44,006 bases of DNA, from assembly GCF_001705665.1 (NCBI RefSeq), contig NZ_MDHA01000048.1, forward strand, positions 1 through 44,006, read 5' to 3'. The notes beneath the pieces were generated by a model. That model was given only the letters and a program-made list of their open reading frames with translations, was not told the DNA's origin and did not search any database. Both the position numbers and the translations under genes were made by a program. This document shows positions 31,606 to 40,479 of this stretch, one piece after another. How positions within the stretch are numbered: position 1 is the stretch's first letter; every line of letters starts with the position of its first letter. The stretch is from Thioclava sp. SK-1. Its GTDB lineage: Bacteria; Pseudomonadota; Alphaproteobacteria; Rhodobacterales; Rhodobacteraceae.

Positions 31606-32735
31606 GCTGCAACCTGCTGGCAGGCTTGGGTGCGGCAGCGATTGCCATCCGCGTCGAACACATGTGCGGCACGCGCGTCGATCCCAATCTGCATGTGATC
31701 GCCCACCGCCGGACCGGGCGTTGGGGCCGATTGGCGCAAAGTGACCCGCTGAGTGTCATCGTCGCAAAGCGCACAGGACACAAAGCGATCCGCGCCGTGG
31801 TTTTCACAGCGCAGAACCGTTAGGCGCAGCCCTTGCGGCGCGTCATGCAGACCCTCCGCCCTTACGCCCAATGTGACCGGCCCGCGTGCTGTAGTGGTCA
31901 GGCCGATGTCATGCCCAAAAACCCGCACACGGCCAGCGCCATCAGCTTCGGCGGGTAAAAGATTAATCGTGGGGGAACCAATGAATCGCGCCACCGTCAG
32001 CGTCGCCGGCGCGTGATACAGCTGATCGGGCGTGCCGACCTGTGCGATCTGCCCGCCAGACATCAACGCAATACGATCTGACATGGTCATCGCTTCAATC
32101 TGATCATGGGTGACATAGATGAAAGTAGCGCCTAGGCTTTTGTGCAGGCTGACCAGCTCTTCGCGCATATGGGCGCGCAGCTTGGCGTCCAGATTCGACA
32201 AGGGCTCATCCATCAAAAAGGCGGCCGGGTTGCGCACAAGCGCGCGGGCCAAGGCGACGCGCTGGCGTTGCCCGCCGGACAGCTGACCGGGTTTGCGATC
32301 CAGCAAGGCCGAGATTTGCAGACTGTCAGCCGCCTCTGCCACCGCTGTATCAATGGCGCGGCGTAACGGCGCAGGCGTCAATAGCTTGCCAATCAGAGGC
32401 AGGCGCTGACGCAAGGACAGCTGCCGCATTCGCAGGGGCGTGGCGATGTTTTGGCGCACGGTCATATGCGGATAAAGCGCGTAGGATTGAAACACCATCG
32501 CAAGGTTGCGGTCGCTGGGGTCGTCCTGCGTTACATCAACGCCACCGATGTGAACCTGCCCCTCAGTCGGGCTTTCAAGCCCGGCGATCACCCGCAGCAA
32601 TGTGGATTTTCCGCATCCCGACATGCCAACCAAAGACACAAATTCACCCGGTTCGATGGTCAGGTCGATCCCTTGCAGAACATGTGTGGTGCCGAACCCT
32701 TTCGTGATATGACTAAGCTGAATGGATTGGGGCAC
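31602..32735 (-). CDS. CUT1-family ABC transporter ATP-binding protein (UgpC/MalK-like)
   Basis: 377 residues from a GTG at 32735 with AAGGAG 8 bases upstream. Walker A GMSGCGKST (near 37-45), signature LSGGQRQ (near 150) and Walker B AAFLMDEPLSNLDAKLR (near 165-182) are intact. The C-terminal OB-fold (TOBE) regulatory domain starts near residue 245 (FIGSPTINLLPAE). A MalK-like insertion (residues 95-130, rich in Leu and Arg) is somewhat longer than usual. It is the first gene of the operon, so the promoter must lie in 32736-33025. Confidence 0.92.
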   Translation of the reverse strand: MPQSIQLSHITKGFGTTHVLQGIDLTIEPGEFVSLVGMSGCGKSTLLRVIAGLESPTEGQVHIGGVDVTQDDPSDRNLAMVFQSYALYPHMTVRQNIATPLRMRQLSLRQRLPLIGKLLTPAPLRRAIDTAVAEAADSLQISALLDRKPGQLSGGQRQRVALARALVRNPAAFLMDEPLSNLDAKLRAHMREELVSLHKSLGATFIYVTHDQIEAMTMSDRIALMSGGQIAQVGTPDQLYHAPATLTVARFIGSPTINLLPAEADGAGRVRVFGHDIGLTTTARGPVTLGVRAEGLHDAPQGLRLTVLRCENHGADRFVSCALCDDDTQRVTLRQSAPTPGPAVGDHMQIGIDARAAHVFDADGNRCRTQACQQVAA

Positions 32736-33025
32736 GTTTGGGACTCCTTGGTCAAAATTCTCCTGTGCCTTTGGCGGTTAAATGTGACCCATTGAATACG
32801 GCCAGATGAAGCTTTGATGACGTGTGGCTGATGGCGGTGGGCGGGTGCGTTCGGGCGCTGGTTGCGCGGCGCTTTGCGCGCATTCACATGACAAAGGGCA
32901 AGTCGTAGGTCCGCCCTTATATCGATATTTTTCAATGAGATGGATTTATGATTGGCATGATTGAACACGGCCCCTGCAACCGTCAGGCCGAGGGGCATGC
33001 ATTCTTCGCAAAGGGCGTTGCGGGT
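32736..33025. other. Intergenic region carrying the CUT1 operon promoter
   Basis: 290 bp between the GTG of the ATPase gene and the end of the short-chain dehydrogenase gene, both on the minus strand. AT-rich sequence at 32916-32960 (TTATATCGATATTTTTCAATG) is suitable for a promoter and includes the palindrome ATATCGATAT. I see no reliable gene; a 47-codon plus-strand frame here is discussed as rejected. Confidence 0.4.
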
Positions 33026-33733
33026 TTAGTAAATCCCGTCCGTCCTGCAGTTGATATGCAGCTCTGGCACAGAGGTGGTGTTGGACAGTGACACCGCCTC
33101 CATGACCAAATGTGCGACCTCTTGTGGTTGGGTCATTTGATTGGGGGCGCGGCTGCCGCGCGACGCGGCTTCACCCATGTCTGTCGCGACCAGGCCGGGG
33201 CAAATTGCGGTTGCGCGAATGCCATCGTCCCAGCCTTCATGCCGCAAAGCATGGGCAAGCCCGACAGCGGCGAATTTGCTGACCGAATACAGCGCCGATC
33301 CTTTTGATGCGACCCGCTTTCCAGATAGCGATCCAAGGATGATCACCCGCCCGCGGCCACAGGCCTGCAACGCGGGCCACGCGGCCATCGCAAGGCGGCG
33401 TGGCCCGCGCAGATTGACCTCCAGCAACATGTCCACCTCTGCCTCGGTGGCGGTGACGATTGACTGGTCGGTGAACAGGCCCGCGCTGGCCACAACAGCA
33501 TCAATGCGGCCATATTGGTCCATCACCGCCTTGGCCCAGGCGGCTTCGGCGGCGCGATCCGTCGCATCATAAGCAAAGCTGCAAGCTTGCGCCATATCCA
33601 CACCTGCGGGGGCAGGGGTACCATCACGCAGGCCAAGGGCGACATGCCAGCCGCGCTTTTGGGCGGCGCGGGCAATATCTGCGCCAATGCCACGGCTGCC
33701 ACCGGTCAACATCATTACGGGTCTGTCGATCAT
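33026..33733 (-). CDS. Short-chain dehydrogenase/reductase
   Basis: 235 residues of classical SDR type. TGGSRGIG (residues about 10-17) binds the cofactor, VVASAG (near 80) is the NNAG-like motif, and the catalytic triad is Ser near 136 (ILGSLSG) with YSVSK (near 149-153). The ending lacks the usual GG-x-YPF C-terminal segment and reads INCRTDGIY. AAAGGAC precedes the ATG, 22 bp after the TRAP dctM stop. It is the last gene of the second TRAP operon and probably oxidises a hydroxyl group of the imported compound or its hydrolysis product. The substrate is unknown. Confidence 0.87.
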   Translation of the reverse strand: MIDRPVMMLTGGSRGIGADIARAAQKRGWHVALGLRDGTPAPAGVDMAQACSFAYDATDRAAEAAWAKAVMDQYGRIDAVVASAGLFTDQSIVTATEAEVDMLLEVNLRGPRRLAMAAWPALQACGRGRVIILGSLSGKRVASKGSALYSVSKFAAVGLAHALRHEGWDDGIRATAICPGLVATDMGEAASRGSRAPNQMTQPQEVAHLVMEAVSLSNTTSVPELHINCRTDGIY

Positions 33734-33755
33734 GGAAATGTCCTTTGCGGATGGG

Positions 33756-35063
33756 TCAGTAGGCCAAAGACGGCAGCCAAAGTGTCAGTATTGGGAACAC
33801 GATTAAGATCATCAATGTCAGCAGATCCATCAGCAAGAACCATGTTATGCCCTTGAAAATCTCTGGCAAGGTGACGGCATTGTTCAGCGCCCCGTTGATC
33901 ATATAGACATTCAGCCCAATCGGGGGGGTGATCAGCCCGATCTCCAGCAATTTCACGATGATGATCCCGAACCAGATCGGGTCGATCCCAGTGGCTTGCA
34001 CCAGTGGCACCAAAATCGGCAGGGTCAGCAGCAGCAAACCGATGGAGTCGATCAACATCCCCAACACCAGATAAATGACCGCCACGGCAAACAAGATCCA
34101 CCATGTATCAGAGCTGACAGACAGGATTGCATTGGAAAATGCCGTTGGCAGGCCCGACAGTGCCAGGAACCGGGTGAAGAACAAGGACCCGATCAAGATG
34201 ATAAAGATCGACCCGGTGGAGATAACGGCCTGTGTTACGGCCTCTTTCACCGCGCGCCATGTCAATGTGCCGCGCAGGGCGCTGATGACGGCGGCAAAGA
34301 ACGCCCCTAATGCGCCGGCTTCGGTCGGCGAAAATGCGCCCGAAAAAATCCCACCCAGCACCAATAAGATCAACGTTGGCAAGGGCCAGACATCGCGTAG
34401 GGCGGCGCGGCGTTCGGCATCGGTTGGGGGCGGGGGTGCGTCCCCTGCCAGGCTTGGGTTCAATTTCACACGGATCACGATCATCGCCATATAGATCAGC
34501 GCGGACAGGATGCCGGGGATGAAACCTGCCATGAACAGTTGCCCCACCGATACCTGCGCATACACGCCATAAAGGATCAGCAAAACCGATGGTGGGATCA
34601 GGGATCCCAACGTGCCCGACGCCGCGATCGTACCGGTGGCCAGCCCCCGGTCATAGCCTTGTTTCAACATCTCGGGCACAGCCATCCGCGACATGGCAGA
34701 GGCGGTGGCTACGGATGATCCCGATGCGGCGGCGAAAAACGCACAGGCCCCGACAGAAGTGATCGCCAACCCTCCTGGAAGACGCGCCAGATACAGCCGT
34801 AATGACAAGAACAGCCCGCGTGTCATATCCGTGGCCGAACAGATGAATCCCATCAAAAGAAACATCGGCGCGGCCGATAGCTCCCATTGGCCGACATAAT
34901 CAAATGGCGTCGCAGAAATCATTCCCCATGCGACATTCATATTGAACATTTGCGCGATGCCGACAATCGAAACCAGCCCCAGTGACAGGCCGATTGGTAC
35001 GCGGATAGCGATCAGCAGAAGGGCGACGATTGTGCCGATAACGCCGATATCAAGGTTGCTCAT
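33756..35063 (-). CDS. dctM: TRAP transporter large permease DctM (SDR-linked)
   Basis: 435 residues, about twelve transmembrane helices, with DctM landmarks FFAAASGSSVATASAMSRMAVPEML, ASGTLGSLIPPSVLLILYGV and a C-terminal TPPIGLNVYMI. A hydrophilic cytoplasmic loop with PPPPTDAERRAAL lies in the middle. The ATG at 35063 is preceded by AGGGATA, 23 bp after dctQ. It works with dctQ (35087) and dctP (35631). Confidence 0.93.
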   Translation of the reverse strand: MSNLDIGVIGTIVALLLIAIRVPIGLSLGLVSIVGIAQMFNMNVAWGMISATPFDYVGQWELSAAPMFLLMGFICSATDMTRGLFLSLRLYLARLPGGLAITSVGACAFFAAASGSSVATASAMSRMAVPEMLKQGYDRGLATGTIAASGTLGSLIPPSVLLILYGVYAQVSVGQLFMAGFIPGILSALIYMAMIVIRVKLNPSLAGDAPPPPTDAERRAALRDVWPLPTLILLVLGGIFSGAFSPTEAGALGAFFAAVISALRGTLTWRAVKEAVTQAVISTGSIFIILIGSLFFTRFLALSGLPTAFSNAILSVSSDTWWILFAVAVIYLVLGMLIDSIGLLLLTLPILVPLVQATGIDPIWFGIIIVKLLEIGLITPPIGLNVYMINGALNNAVTLPEIFKGITWFLLMDLLTLMILIVFPILTLWLPSLAY

Positions 35064-35086
35064 GTGGTTTTATCCCTGTTCGGCAA

Positions 35087-35572
35087 TCACAGCGCGCGAC
35101 GGGTCGCAACGGATTTCAAAAGGTTGGATAGGATGGCCAGCCAAATCCCGGCAAACCCTAAAGGCAGTGCCCATCGCGCGGGCCAGATATAAAAGGTGTA
35201 ATTGCTCATGGCTTCTTCGGATCGGGCCGTCGCGCTGATCGCATCTTGCAGGGTTTGCCAGCCCAACATGCCAAAAAAGATCAGGCCCAAGGTGCAGGCA
35301 AAGACATACAGGCCCAGTTGCACCGCATGTGGCATCATTTGCGCGAACAGATCCACGCGAATATGTTCGCCGCGCAATTCGACATAACCCAGCGACAGGA
35401 AAACAATTACGACCATGTAATAGTAGGACACGATTTCTAAAGTCCCGATCAGTCGTCCGTTAAAGAAGAACCGCAGCGCGACATCGGCGGTGATATGGCC
35501 CATCATCAACAGCATGAACAGGCATGCAAACATCATGATGGCACGGTTGATCCAATGTATCAGGCTTTGCAT
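35087..35572 (-). CDS. dctQ: TRAP transporter small permease DctQ (SDR-linked)
   Basis: 161 residues, four transmembrane helices, with the DctQ pattern DVALRFFFNGRLIGTLEIVSYYYMVVIVFLSLGYVELRGEHIRVDL near residues 30-75. Partner of the DctM at 33756. A terminator-like stem-loop precedes it. Confidence 0.88.
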   Translation of the reverse strand: MQSLIHWINRAIMMFACLFMLLMMGHITADVALRFFFNGRLIGTLEIVSYYYMVVIVFLSLGYVELRGEHIRVDLFAQMMPHAVQLGLYVFACTLGLIFFGMLGWQTLQDAISATARSEEAMSNYTFYIWPARWALPLGFAGIWLAILSNLLKSVATRRAL

Positions 35573-35592
35573 TGCGGTGCTCCTGTCAGGGG

Positions 35593-35623
35593 AAAAAAGG
35601 CGGGGTCAACACACAACCCCGCC
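35593..35623 (-). terminator. Terminator-like attenuator between dctP and dctQ
   Basis: On the minus strand GGCGGGGT (35623-35616) pairs perfectly with ACCCCGCC (35606-35599), loop of 9 nt, followed directly by six T (plus-strand A at 35593-35598). This is a canonical intrinsic-terminator layout inside an operon, right after dctP. It should reduce dctQM and SDR transcription relative to dctP. Confidence 0.8.
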
Positions 35624-35630
35624 GCACTGG

Positions 35631-36755
35631 TTAATTAACACCATAGGTTGTTGGATCGATGTCCGCGAAAAGATGCGACATCGCAAGCGCGGTCAGCGCG
35701 TCTTCATCCGTGGGATCGACATCGGCCAGCAGCGTAGTCCATTTGTCCATCGTGGCGCGGAAATCGTCGATTGTGGCCTGGGCATTGGTCAGGCCATAGG
35801 TCTCACCTGCTTTGTCATAGACTTCGGCCAGAGTTTTGGCGCGAAACGCTTCAACCGACGCTTTCAGGTCGGCGTCTGGTTCATAGACATTGCCGCCCTG
35901 GTCTTTCGCGGTTGCCAGCGCACTTTCGGCCTGAGCGGAATAGTTGATCACAAGGCGGGCCATTGATCGGGCCGAGGCCTGCATCAGCACGGCGCGCTGA
36001 TCGGCGGTCAGCCCGGACCAGAATTGCGGGTTATAGCCCCAGTTCGGGCCGGACCAATACATCCCGGTGGGCAGCAGCGTCGTATGTTCGGCCACTTCCA
36101 TCAGGGATCGGTCGACAAGGTCATTGGCGGCATTGGTCGCACAATCCAGCGTGCCGCGTTCCAATCCGGTATACATCTCAGATGATGGCACATTGACCGG
36201 GATCCCGCCCGCCTCTTCGACCCACTGCGACACGGCCGAACCTGCAGTGCGGATGCGCTTGCCCTTCAATTCTGCCAGATTGCGCACAGGCTGTGCACAC
36301 ATCAAGATATATGGCGGGGTGGCATAGGCACCCAGATATACAACGCCCTGATCGCGCCATTCCTGCAATTGTGTGGTGTTATGCATGGAGAAATCGGCTA
36401 CGGCAAAAATCGCGGCAAGCGGATCGGAGTAATTGAAGCCAAGCTCTTGCACCGCATTGGCAACCGGCAGGTCTGAGGGTGTGTAGATCGCCGCATGGTG
36501 CCCGACCTGCACGACATTATCGCGAATGCCTTGCAATGCAGCGCGCGGTGCAAGCAATACAGTGCCGGTATAGACTTGCGGTGTCAGATCGCCATCTGAC
36601 AGATCTTTCACAATATCAGCCCATTCAGTATAGCCGTATTTCGCCAACGGGTGCGCCGCATCATAGAATGTATTCGCGATAAAGCTGGTCTGCGCCATCG
36701 CGGGTTGCGCCAACAAACCTGCCAGCAGCGTCGAGGTCAGGAATTTTTTCATCAT
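35631..36755 (-). CDS. dctP: TRAP transporter substrate-binding protein DctP (SDR-linked)
   Basis: 374 residues (or 373 from the second ATG, 36752). The signal peptide MKKFLTSTLLAGLLAQPAMA is followed by a DctP-like body: FYDAAHPLAKYGYTEWADIVKD, then the hinge KGKRIRTAGSAVSQWVEEAGG with the ligand arginine near residue 170, and SSEMYTGLERGTLDCATNAANDLVDR. It is longer than typical DctP (about 330 residues). Upstream is the amidohydrolase gene, so it could bind the acyl, amide or amino-acid derivative that enzyme cleaves. Confidence 0.88.
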   Translation of the reverse strand: MMKKFLTSTLLAGLLAQPAMAQTSFIANTFYDAAHPLAKYGYTEWADIVKDLSDGDLTPQVYTGTVLLAPRAALQGIRDNVVQVGHHAAIYTPSDLPVANAVQELGFNYSDPLAAIFAVADFSMHNTTQLQEWRDQGVVYLGAYATPPYILMCAQPVRNLAELKGKRIRTAGSAVSQWVEEAGGIPVNVPSSEMYTGLERGTLDCATNAANDLVDRSLMEVAEHTTLLPTGMYWSGPNWGYNPQFWSGLTADQRAVLMQASARSMARLVINYSAQAESALATAKDQGGNVYEPDADLKASVEAFRAKTLAEVYDKAGETYGLTNAQATIDDFRATMDKWTTLLADVDPTDEDALTALAMSHLFADIDPTTYGVN

Positions 36756-36806
36756 TCGTCTCCGTGTTGGGCTGCGGCGGGTTCAGGCCCACCGCTGTTA
36801 AATGTG

Positions 36807-38042
36807 TTACAGGCTTGCGGCTTTTTTGATCGCGCGGCCGCCTTGCATGATCAGGGGCATATGCGCGCCTTGATGGGTCAGCAGATCAAGGTTTTCCAAG
36901 GGATTGCCATCGACTGCGATGATATCGGCATGGGCGCCGGGTGCGATCACACCCACCTGACCTTCCATGCGCAGCACTTTGGCGGCATCGACCGTGGCCG
37001 AGCGGATCACGGCATCTGCCGGAATATAGCGCCCGCGCAAGGGGAATTCGCCCGATTGTTCGGTTTGCATCCCACCCAACAGGTCAGAACCATAACCCAT
37101 CGTCACACCGGCTTCGTGCAGTTTCACAACCCGCTCCAGCCCGGCTTCGCGCACATCGGCAACCTTGGCCACCGATTCCGGCGGCAGGCCAAATTCGGCG
37201 CCTTTACGCGCCAAAAGATCATAGGTGATATTGGTCGGCACCACGAAAGCACCTTCGCGGGCGACGCGCTGGATCGTTTCATCTCCGATCAGATTGCCAT
37301 GTTCAATGCAGGTGATCCCGCAATCAAGCGCGCGGATGATGGCGGTGTCATCATACAGATGGGCAGAAACATAGGTGCCAAAGCCCTTGGCGATTTCTAC
37401 CAACGCTGTCAGCTCTTCGACCGAGAAGACAAGATATCCGATCGGATCCGAGGGAGAGGAGACGCCGCCATCGGCCATGACCTTCAGGAATTGCGCGCCG
37501 TTTTTTAGCTCTTCGCGGGCGGCTTGCATCAACGCGGGCTTGCCATCACAAATCCGACCCAACGTGCCCAGCGTCTGCGCATACCAGCTGACATCGCGGT
37601 TGTCATAGGGACCGCGGTAATCGGTATGGCCGCCGGTTTGGCTTAGCGCCTTGCCGCAGATCACCAACCGGGGCGCGGTAAAATACCCGTCTTCGACGGC
37701 TTGTTGCAGCCCACGGTCCGCGCCGCCCAGATCACGCACGGTGGTAAAGCCCCGCATCAGCATGTCGCGCATCAAATGCGACGCTTTGGCCGCAACCAAG
37801 GACGATGGCAAAGCAGCATTGGCGCCCAGATTGGCTGTGGTGGCGATTGTGTGGACATGACAGTCAATCAGGCCCGGCATCACCGTCAGCCCATTTAGAT
37901 CCAGCTCAGGCGCGGCGGAAAAGGACAGGTTGGCCCCCAGATCGCAGATACGGCCGTCTTCAATAGCGATTTGCATCGGGTCTGTGGGGGCGGGGGAAGT
38001 GCCGTCGACGATACGGGCGTTTTTAATCAATAAGCGGGTCAT
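36807..38042 (-). CDS. Amidohydrolase-superfamily metallohydrolase (prolidase / N-acyl amino acid hydrolase-like)
   Basis: 411 residues. Metal site of the amidohydrolase superfamily is complete: HxH at H62/H64 (LIDCHVHT), a likely carboxylated lysine K187 (AQFLKVMADGG), H228 (VSAHLY), H248 (CIEHGN) and D320 (MGYGSD). The lysine-bridged type and the GAQFLKVM / GVSSPSDP segments resemble the imidazolonepropionase-like subgroup that includes Xaa-Pro and Xaa-Arg/Lys dipeptidases. It lacks a signal peptide and acts in the cytoplasm. AAAAGGAC precedes the ATG. Its place between two TRAP systems suggests it hydrolyses what they import, perhaps an N-acyl amino acid, dipeptide or lactam; this is inference. 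Confidence 0.85.
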   Translation of the reverse strand: MTRLLIKNARIVDGTSPAPTDPMQIAIEDGRICDLGANLSFSAAPELDLNGLTVMPGLIDCHVHTIATTANLGANAALPSSLVAAKASHLMRDMLMRGFTTVRDLGGADRGLQQAVEDGYFTAPRLVICGKALSQTGGHTDYRGPYDNRDVSWYAQTLGTLGRICDGKPALMQAAREELKNGAQFLKVMADGGVSSPSDPIGYLVFSVEELTALVEIAKGFGTYVSAHLYDDTAIIRALDCGITCIEHGNLIGDETIQRVAREGAFVVPTNITYDLLARKGAEFGLPPESVAKVADVREAGLERVVKLHEAGVTMGYGSDLLGGMQTEQSGEFPLRGRYIPADAVIRSATVDAAKVLRMEGQVGVIAPGAHADIIAVDGNPLENLDLLTHQGAHMPLIMQGGRAIKKAASL

Positions 38043-38061
38043 GGGGCAGTCCTTTTGTATA

Positions 38062-38532
38062 TTAGATCAGCGCGGGCGCCAGGGTTTGCGCAATCAGCGT
38101 CATGTCGTGCATGTCATCGGTGCAATAGGCGTCGCGTTCGGCATTCAGCGACAGCACGCCCACGCAGCGGCCCGCCCACAGGACGGGAGCGCAGGCGCAG
38201 GCCTCGCACCCTTTGGACAAGATCAGCTCGGCATCGGGGAAGGCCCACAGCACATCTTCGCGTGAATTCCCCAGCCAAGGCTGGCCACCATCCAGCACCA
38301 CGCGGCCCCAATCTGTCAGCCCCATGGGTTTGAGGGCGCCGATTGGGTAATCTGGCTCAGAGCTGTGCATGCGCATGACATTCCCGGTGCCCGGCAGATC
38401 CTTTAAAACCGTCAGAAACCGAAAGCCAAACCGTTCGGCACAGGCGTCTTGCACTGCGCGAAACACTGTTTGGGGTTGATTGGCTTGCGCCTGCGCGGTC
38501 AGTAAGGCGGCAAGGTCGATCCGTTGTGTCAT
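38062..38532 (-). CDS. GAF-domain protein
   Basis: 156 residues from the ATG at 38532; an alternative ATG at 38544 overlaps the end of dctM. One GAF-like domain fills the protein (TVFRAVQDACAERFGFRFLTVL ... CAPVLWAGRCVGVLSLNAERDAYCTDDMHDMTLIAQTLAPAL). No output domain is attached. Small free-standing GAF proteins of this type occur with TRAP and amidohydrolase genes in proteobacteria, with unknown function. The Cys-rich GCEACACAP loop (near residue 113-121) could bind a metal or ligand. It might sense the transported compound. Confidence 0.7.
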   Translation of the reverse strand: MTQRIDLAALLTAQAQANQPQTVFRAVQDACAERFGFRFLTVLKDLPGTGNVMRMHSSEPDYPIGALKPMGLTDWGRVVLDGGQPWLGNSREDVLWAFPDAELILSKGCEACACAPVLWAGRCVGVLSLNAERDAYCTDDMHDMTLIAQTLAPALI

Positions 38533-38536
38533 GATC

Positions 38537-39847
38537 TTATCCATAGAAGTAATTGGGCAGCCAAAGCGCGATTTCGGGGAACATGGCCAGCAAGACAACA
38601 CCCAGCAGCATCAGGGCGAAGAACGGAAGCGCTGCACGTGCGACATACCCGATTGAGCGGCCAGAGATGCCTTGCAAAACAAACAGGTTGAACCCCACTG
38701 GCGGTGTGACCTGCGCCATTTCAACCATTAACACCAGATAGATGCCGAACCAGATCGGATCGAACCCGGCCTGCAATGCCAGCGGTAGCGAGATAGGCAG
38801 GCTCATCACCACAATCGAATTGCCATCCAGGAAGAAGCCAAGCCCCAGATAGAACAGCGATAGCACGATTAGCAGCCCCCAAGGCGGTAGCTGTAATGCC
38901 GCGATGCCGGCGGCGACATCTGCGGGGATATGCAAATAGCCAATCGCGGTGGACATGAATGCCGCCGTGATCAGGATGGAACACACCATTGTGGATGTTC
39001 GCAACGCTCCCATCAATGTGTCTTGCAGCAATGCCAGTGACAATTGACGGGTCAGCGCGGTGATGGCAATTGCGGCAATCACGCCTACGGCCGCAGCTTC
39101 TGACGGGGTAGCGATCCCGGTATAGATTGAGCCCAGCACAATCGTCATCAGCACAACCAGCGGCGCCAAATCCACAAGCGCGCGTAAAAAGTCCATCACT
39201 GAACGTTTTTCTCGTGCGGCGGGCACCAGCCCGGGCGTTAGCTTGGCGCAGATCATAATATAGCCGGAATAGAGCGCAGTGATCATCAGCCCCGGCAGCA
39301 CACCGGCGGCAAACAGGCGTGAAATCGACTGCTCGGCCAGGATCCCATAGACGATCATCACGATTGACGGCGGGATCAGCAGGCCAAGGCTGCCGGCTCC
39401 GGCCAATGATCCCAGCGATAGCTGCTCATCATAGCCGCGTGTGCGCAATTCGCGTGTTGTAATCCGGCCCACGGTGGCGGTGGTGGCGGGCGACGACCCT
39501 GATACAGCAGCAAACAGTGTGCAGCCCAGCACATTGGTATGCAGCAACCTGCCGGGGATATAATCGACAAAGGGCGACAACCCCCTGAACAGCCGGGTCG
39601 AAATATCGGTGCGGAAGATGATTTCGCCCATCCAGATAAACATCGGTATGGCCGATAGCTCCCAGCTGGAGGAATAGCGATACAAGATATTTGCTGCGAT
39701 GGAGCCAATACGCGACAGGTCCATCCCATGCAGGAAAAATAGTGCAGAGGCGGCCACCAACGCAAGGCTGACAAATACCCAGACCCCAAGGCCCAGGAAT
39801 AGTAACAAAAAGGCCAAAGTGGCGGCCGCGGTCAAAAACGTGTCCAT
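38537..39847 (-). CDS. dctM: TRAP transporter large permease DctM (GAF/amidohydrolase-linked)
   Basis: 436 residues, about twelve transmembrane helices, with FAAVSGSSPATTATVGRITTRELRTRGYDEQLSLGSLAGAGSLGLLIPPSIVMIVYG split over residues about 110-170 and TPPVGFNLFVLQG near the end. Its stop overlaps the start region of the GAF gene. It forms a second, complete TRAP system with dctQ (39873) and dctP (40480). Confidence 0.93.
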   Translation of the reverse strand: MDTFLTAAATLAFLLLFLGLGVWVFVSLALVAASALFFLHGMDLSRIGSIAANILYRYSSSWELSAIPMFIWMGEIIFRTDISTRLFRGLSPFVDYIPGRLLHTNVLGCTLFAAVSGSSPATTATVGRITTRELRTRGYDEQLSLGSLAGAGSLGLLIPPSIVMIVYGILAEQSISRLFAAGVLPGLMITALYSGYIMICAKLTPGLVPAAREKRSVMDFLRALVDLAPLVVLMTIVLGSIYTGIATPSEAAAVGVIAAIAITALTRQLSLALLQDTLMGALRTSTMVCSILITAAFMSTAIGYLHIPADVAAGIAALQLPPWGLLIVLSLFYLGLGFFLDGNSIVVMSLPISLPLALQAGFDPIWFGIYLVLMVEMAQVTPPVGFNLFVLQGISGRSIGYVARAALPFFALMLLGVVLLAMFPEIALWLPNYFYG

Positions 39848-39872
39848 AACAGTCTTTCAGAAAAATCTGCGA

Positions 39873-40397
39873 TTATTCGACCGGGGTGGTCAGCGGCGTC
39901 TGCGGCGCGGGGGAGGGATGGCCGGTGATATGGCGCAACCCATGGGACAACGCCGCAAGCGCAAAAAGACATAGGCCGACCATCATCGCACCCTCTGGGA
40001 TCCATGTCGGAACGGCCGCCACGGAGGATGACACGGTACCGCGCGACCATGCGCGTGCCACACGGATCCAAAACATCCATGCTAGCCCTGCTGACCCGGC
40101 ACTGGCCACAAGGGCCGCGCCGGCGGTCAGCAGGTCTTGCGCGCGGATCGCCAATCGATCCAGCACCAGCCCGACGCGGATCAGATCACCGTGTTCCATG
40201 ACGTAGCCCAGTGACCAGACCACGCAGATACAAATCGCATAGCCGACGAATTCATCCAACACGAAGGTGGATGTGGCGAACAGGCTGCGTAAGATGATCT
40301 CATAGGCGATATGGCCCACCATATAGACCAATGCGCAGGCCGCGATCACAGCGGCGAGCCGCGACAAAAGATAGACGCCGGAATAAAAGCAGCTCAT
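39873..40397 (-). CDS. dctQ: TRAP transporter small permease DctQ (GAF/amidohydrolase-linked)
   Basis: 174 residues from the ATG at 40397 (GGAGACC upstream); the longer frame into dctP's downstream region has no hydrophobic or conserved content. Four transmembrane helices; DctQ pattern STFVLDEFVGYAICICVVWSLGYVMEHGDLIRVGLVLD near residues 40-78. The tail is hydrophilic and proline-rich. Confidence 0.87.
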   Translation of the reverse strand: MSCFYSGVYLLSRLAAVIAACALVYMVGHIAYEIILRSLFATSTFVLDEFVGYAICICVVWSLGYVMEHGDLIRVGLVLDRLAIRAQDLLTAGAALVASAGSAGLAWMFWIRVARAWSRGTVSSSVAAVPTWIPEGAMMVGLCLFALAALSHGLRHITGHPSPAPQTPLTTPVE

Positions 40398-40431
40398 GGC
40401 GGGGTCTCCGTGATCGGACGAAAGAGAAGAT

Positions 40432-40458
40432 GCGGACGGCGAGGGTTCGACCGCCCGC
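40432..40458 (-). terminator. Stem-loop after dctP
   Basis: On the minus strand GCGGGCGG (40458-40451) pairs with CCGTCCGC (40439-40432) with one G-U pair and an 11-nt loop; a pyrimidine-rich ATCTTCTCTTTC follows. Position between dctP and dctQ suggests partial termination or RNA stabilisation. Confidence 0.6.
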
Positions 40459-40479
40459 AAGTCAGGGGAGTAACGGGGG

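Noticed and set aside
32948-33091. Possible 47-residue plus-strand peptide (MIGMIEHGPCNRQ...) in the intergenic region
   Set aside because: It has no convincing Shine-Dalgarno, runs into the 3' end of the short-chain dehydrogenase gene and resembles nothing I know.
36651-37508. Open frame of 285 codons on the plus strand
   Set aside because: Antisense to the amidohydrolase gene, whose active-site residues are all in place on the other strand.
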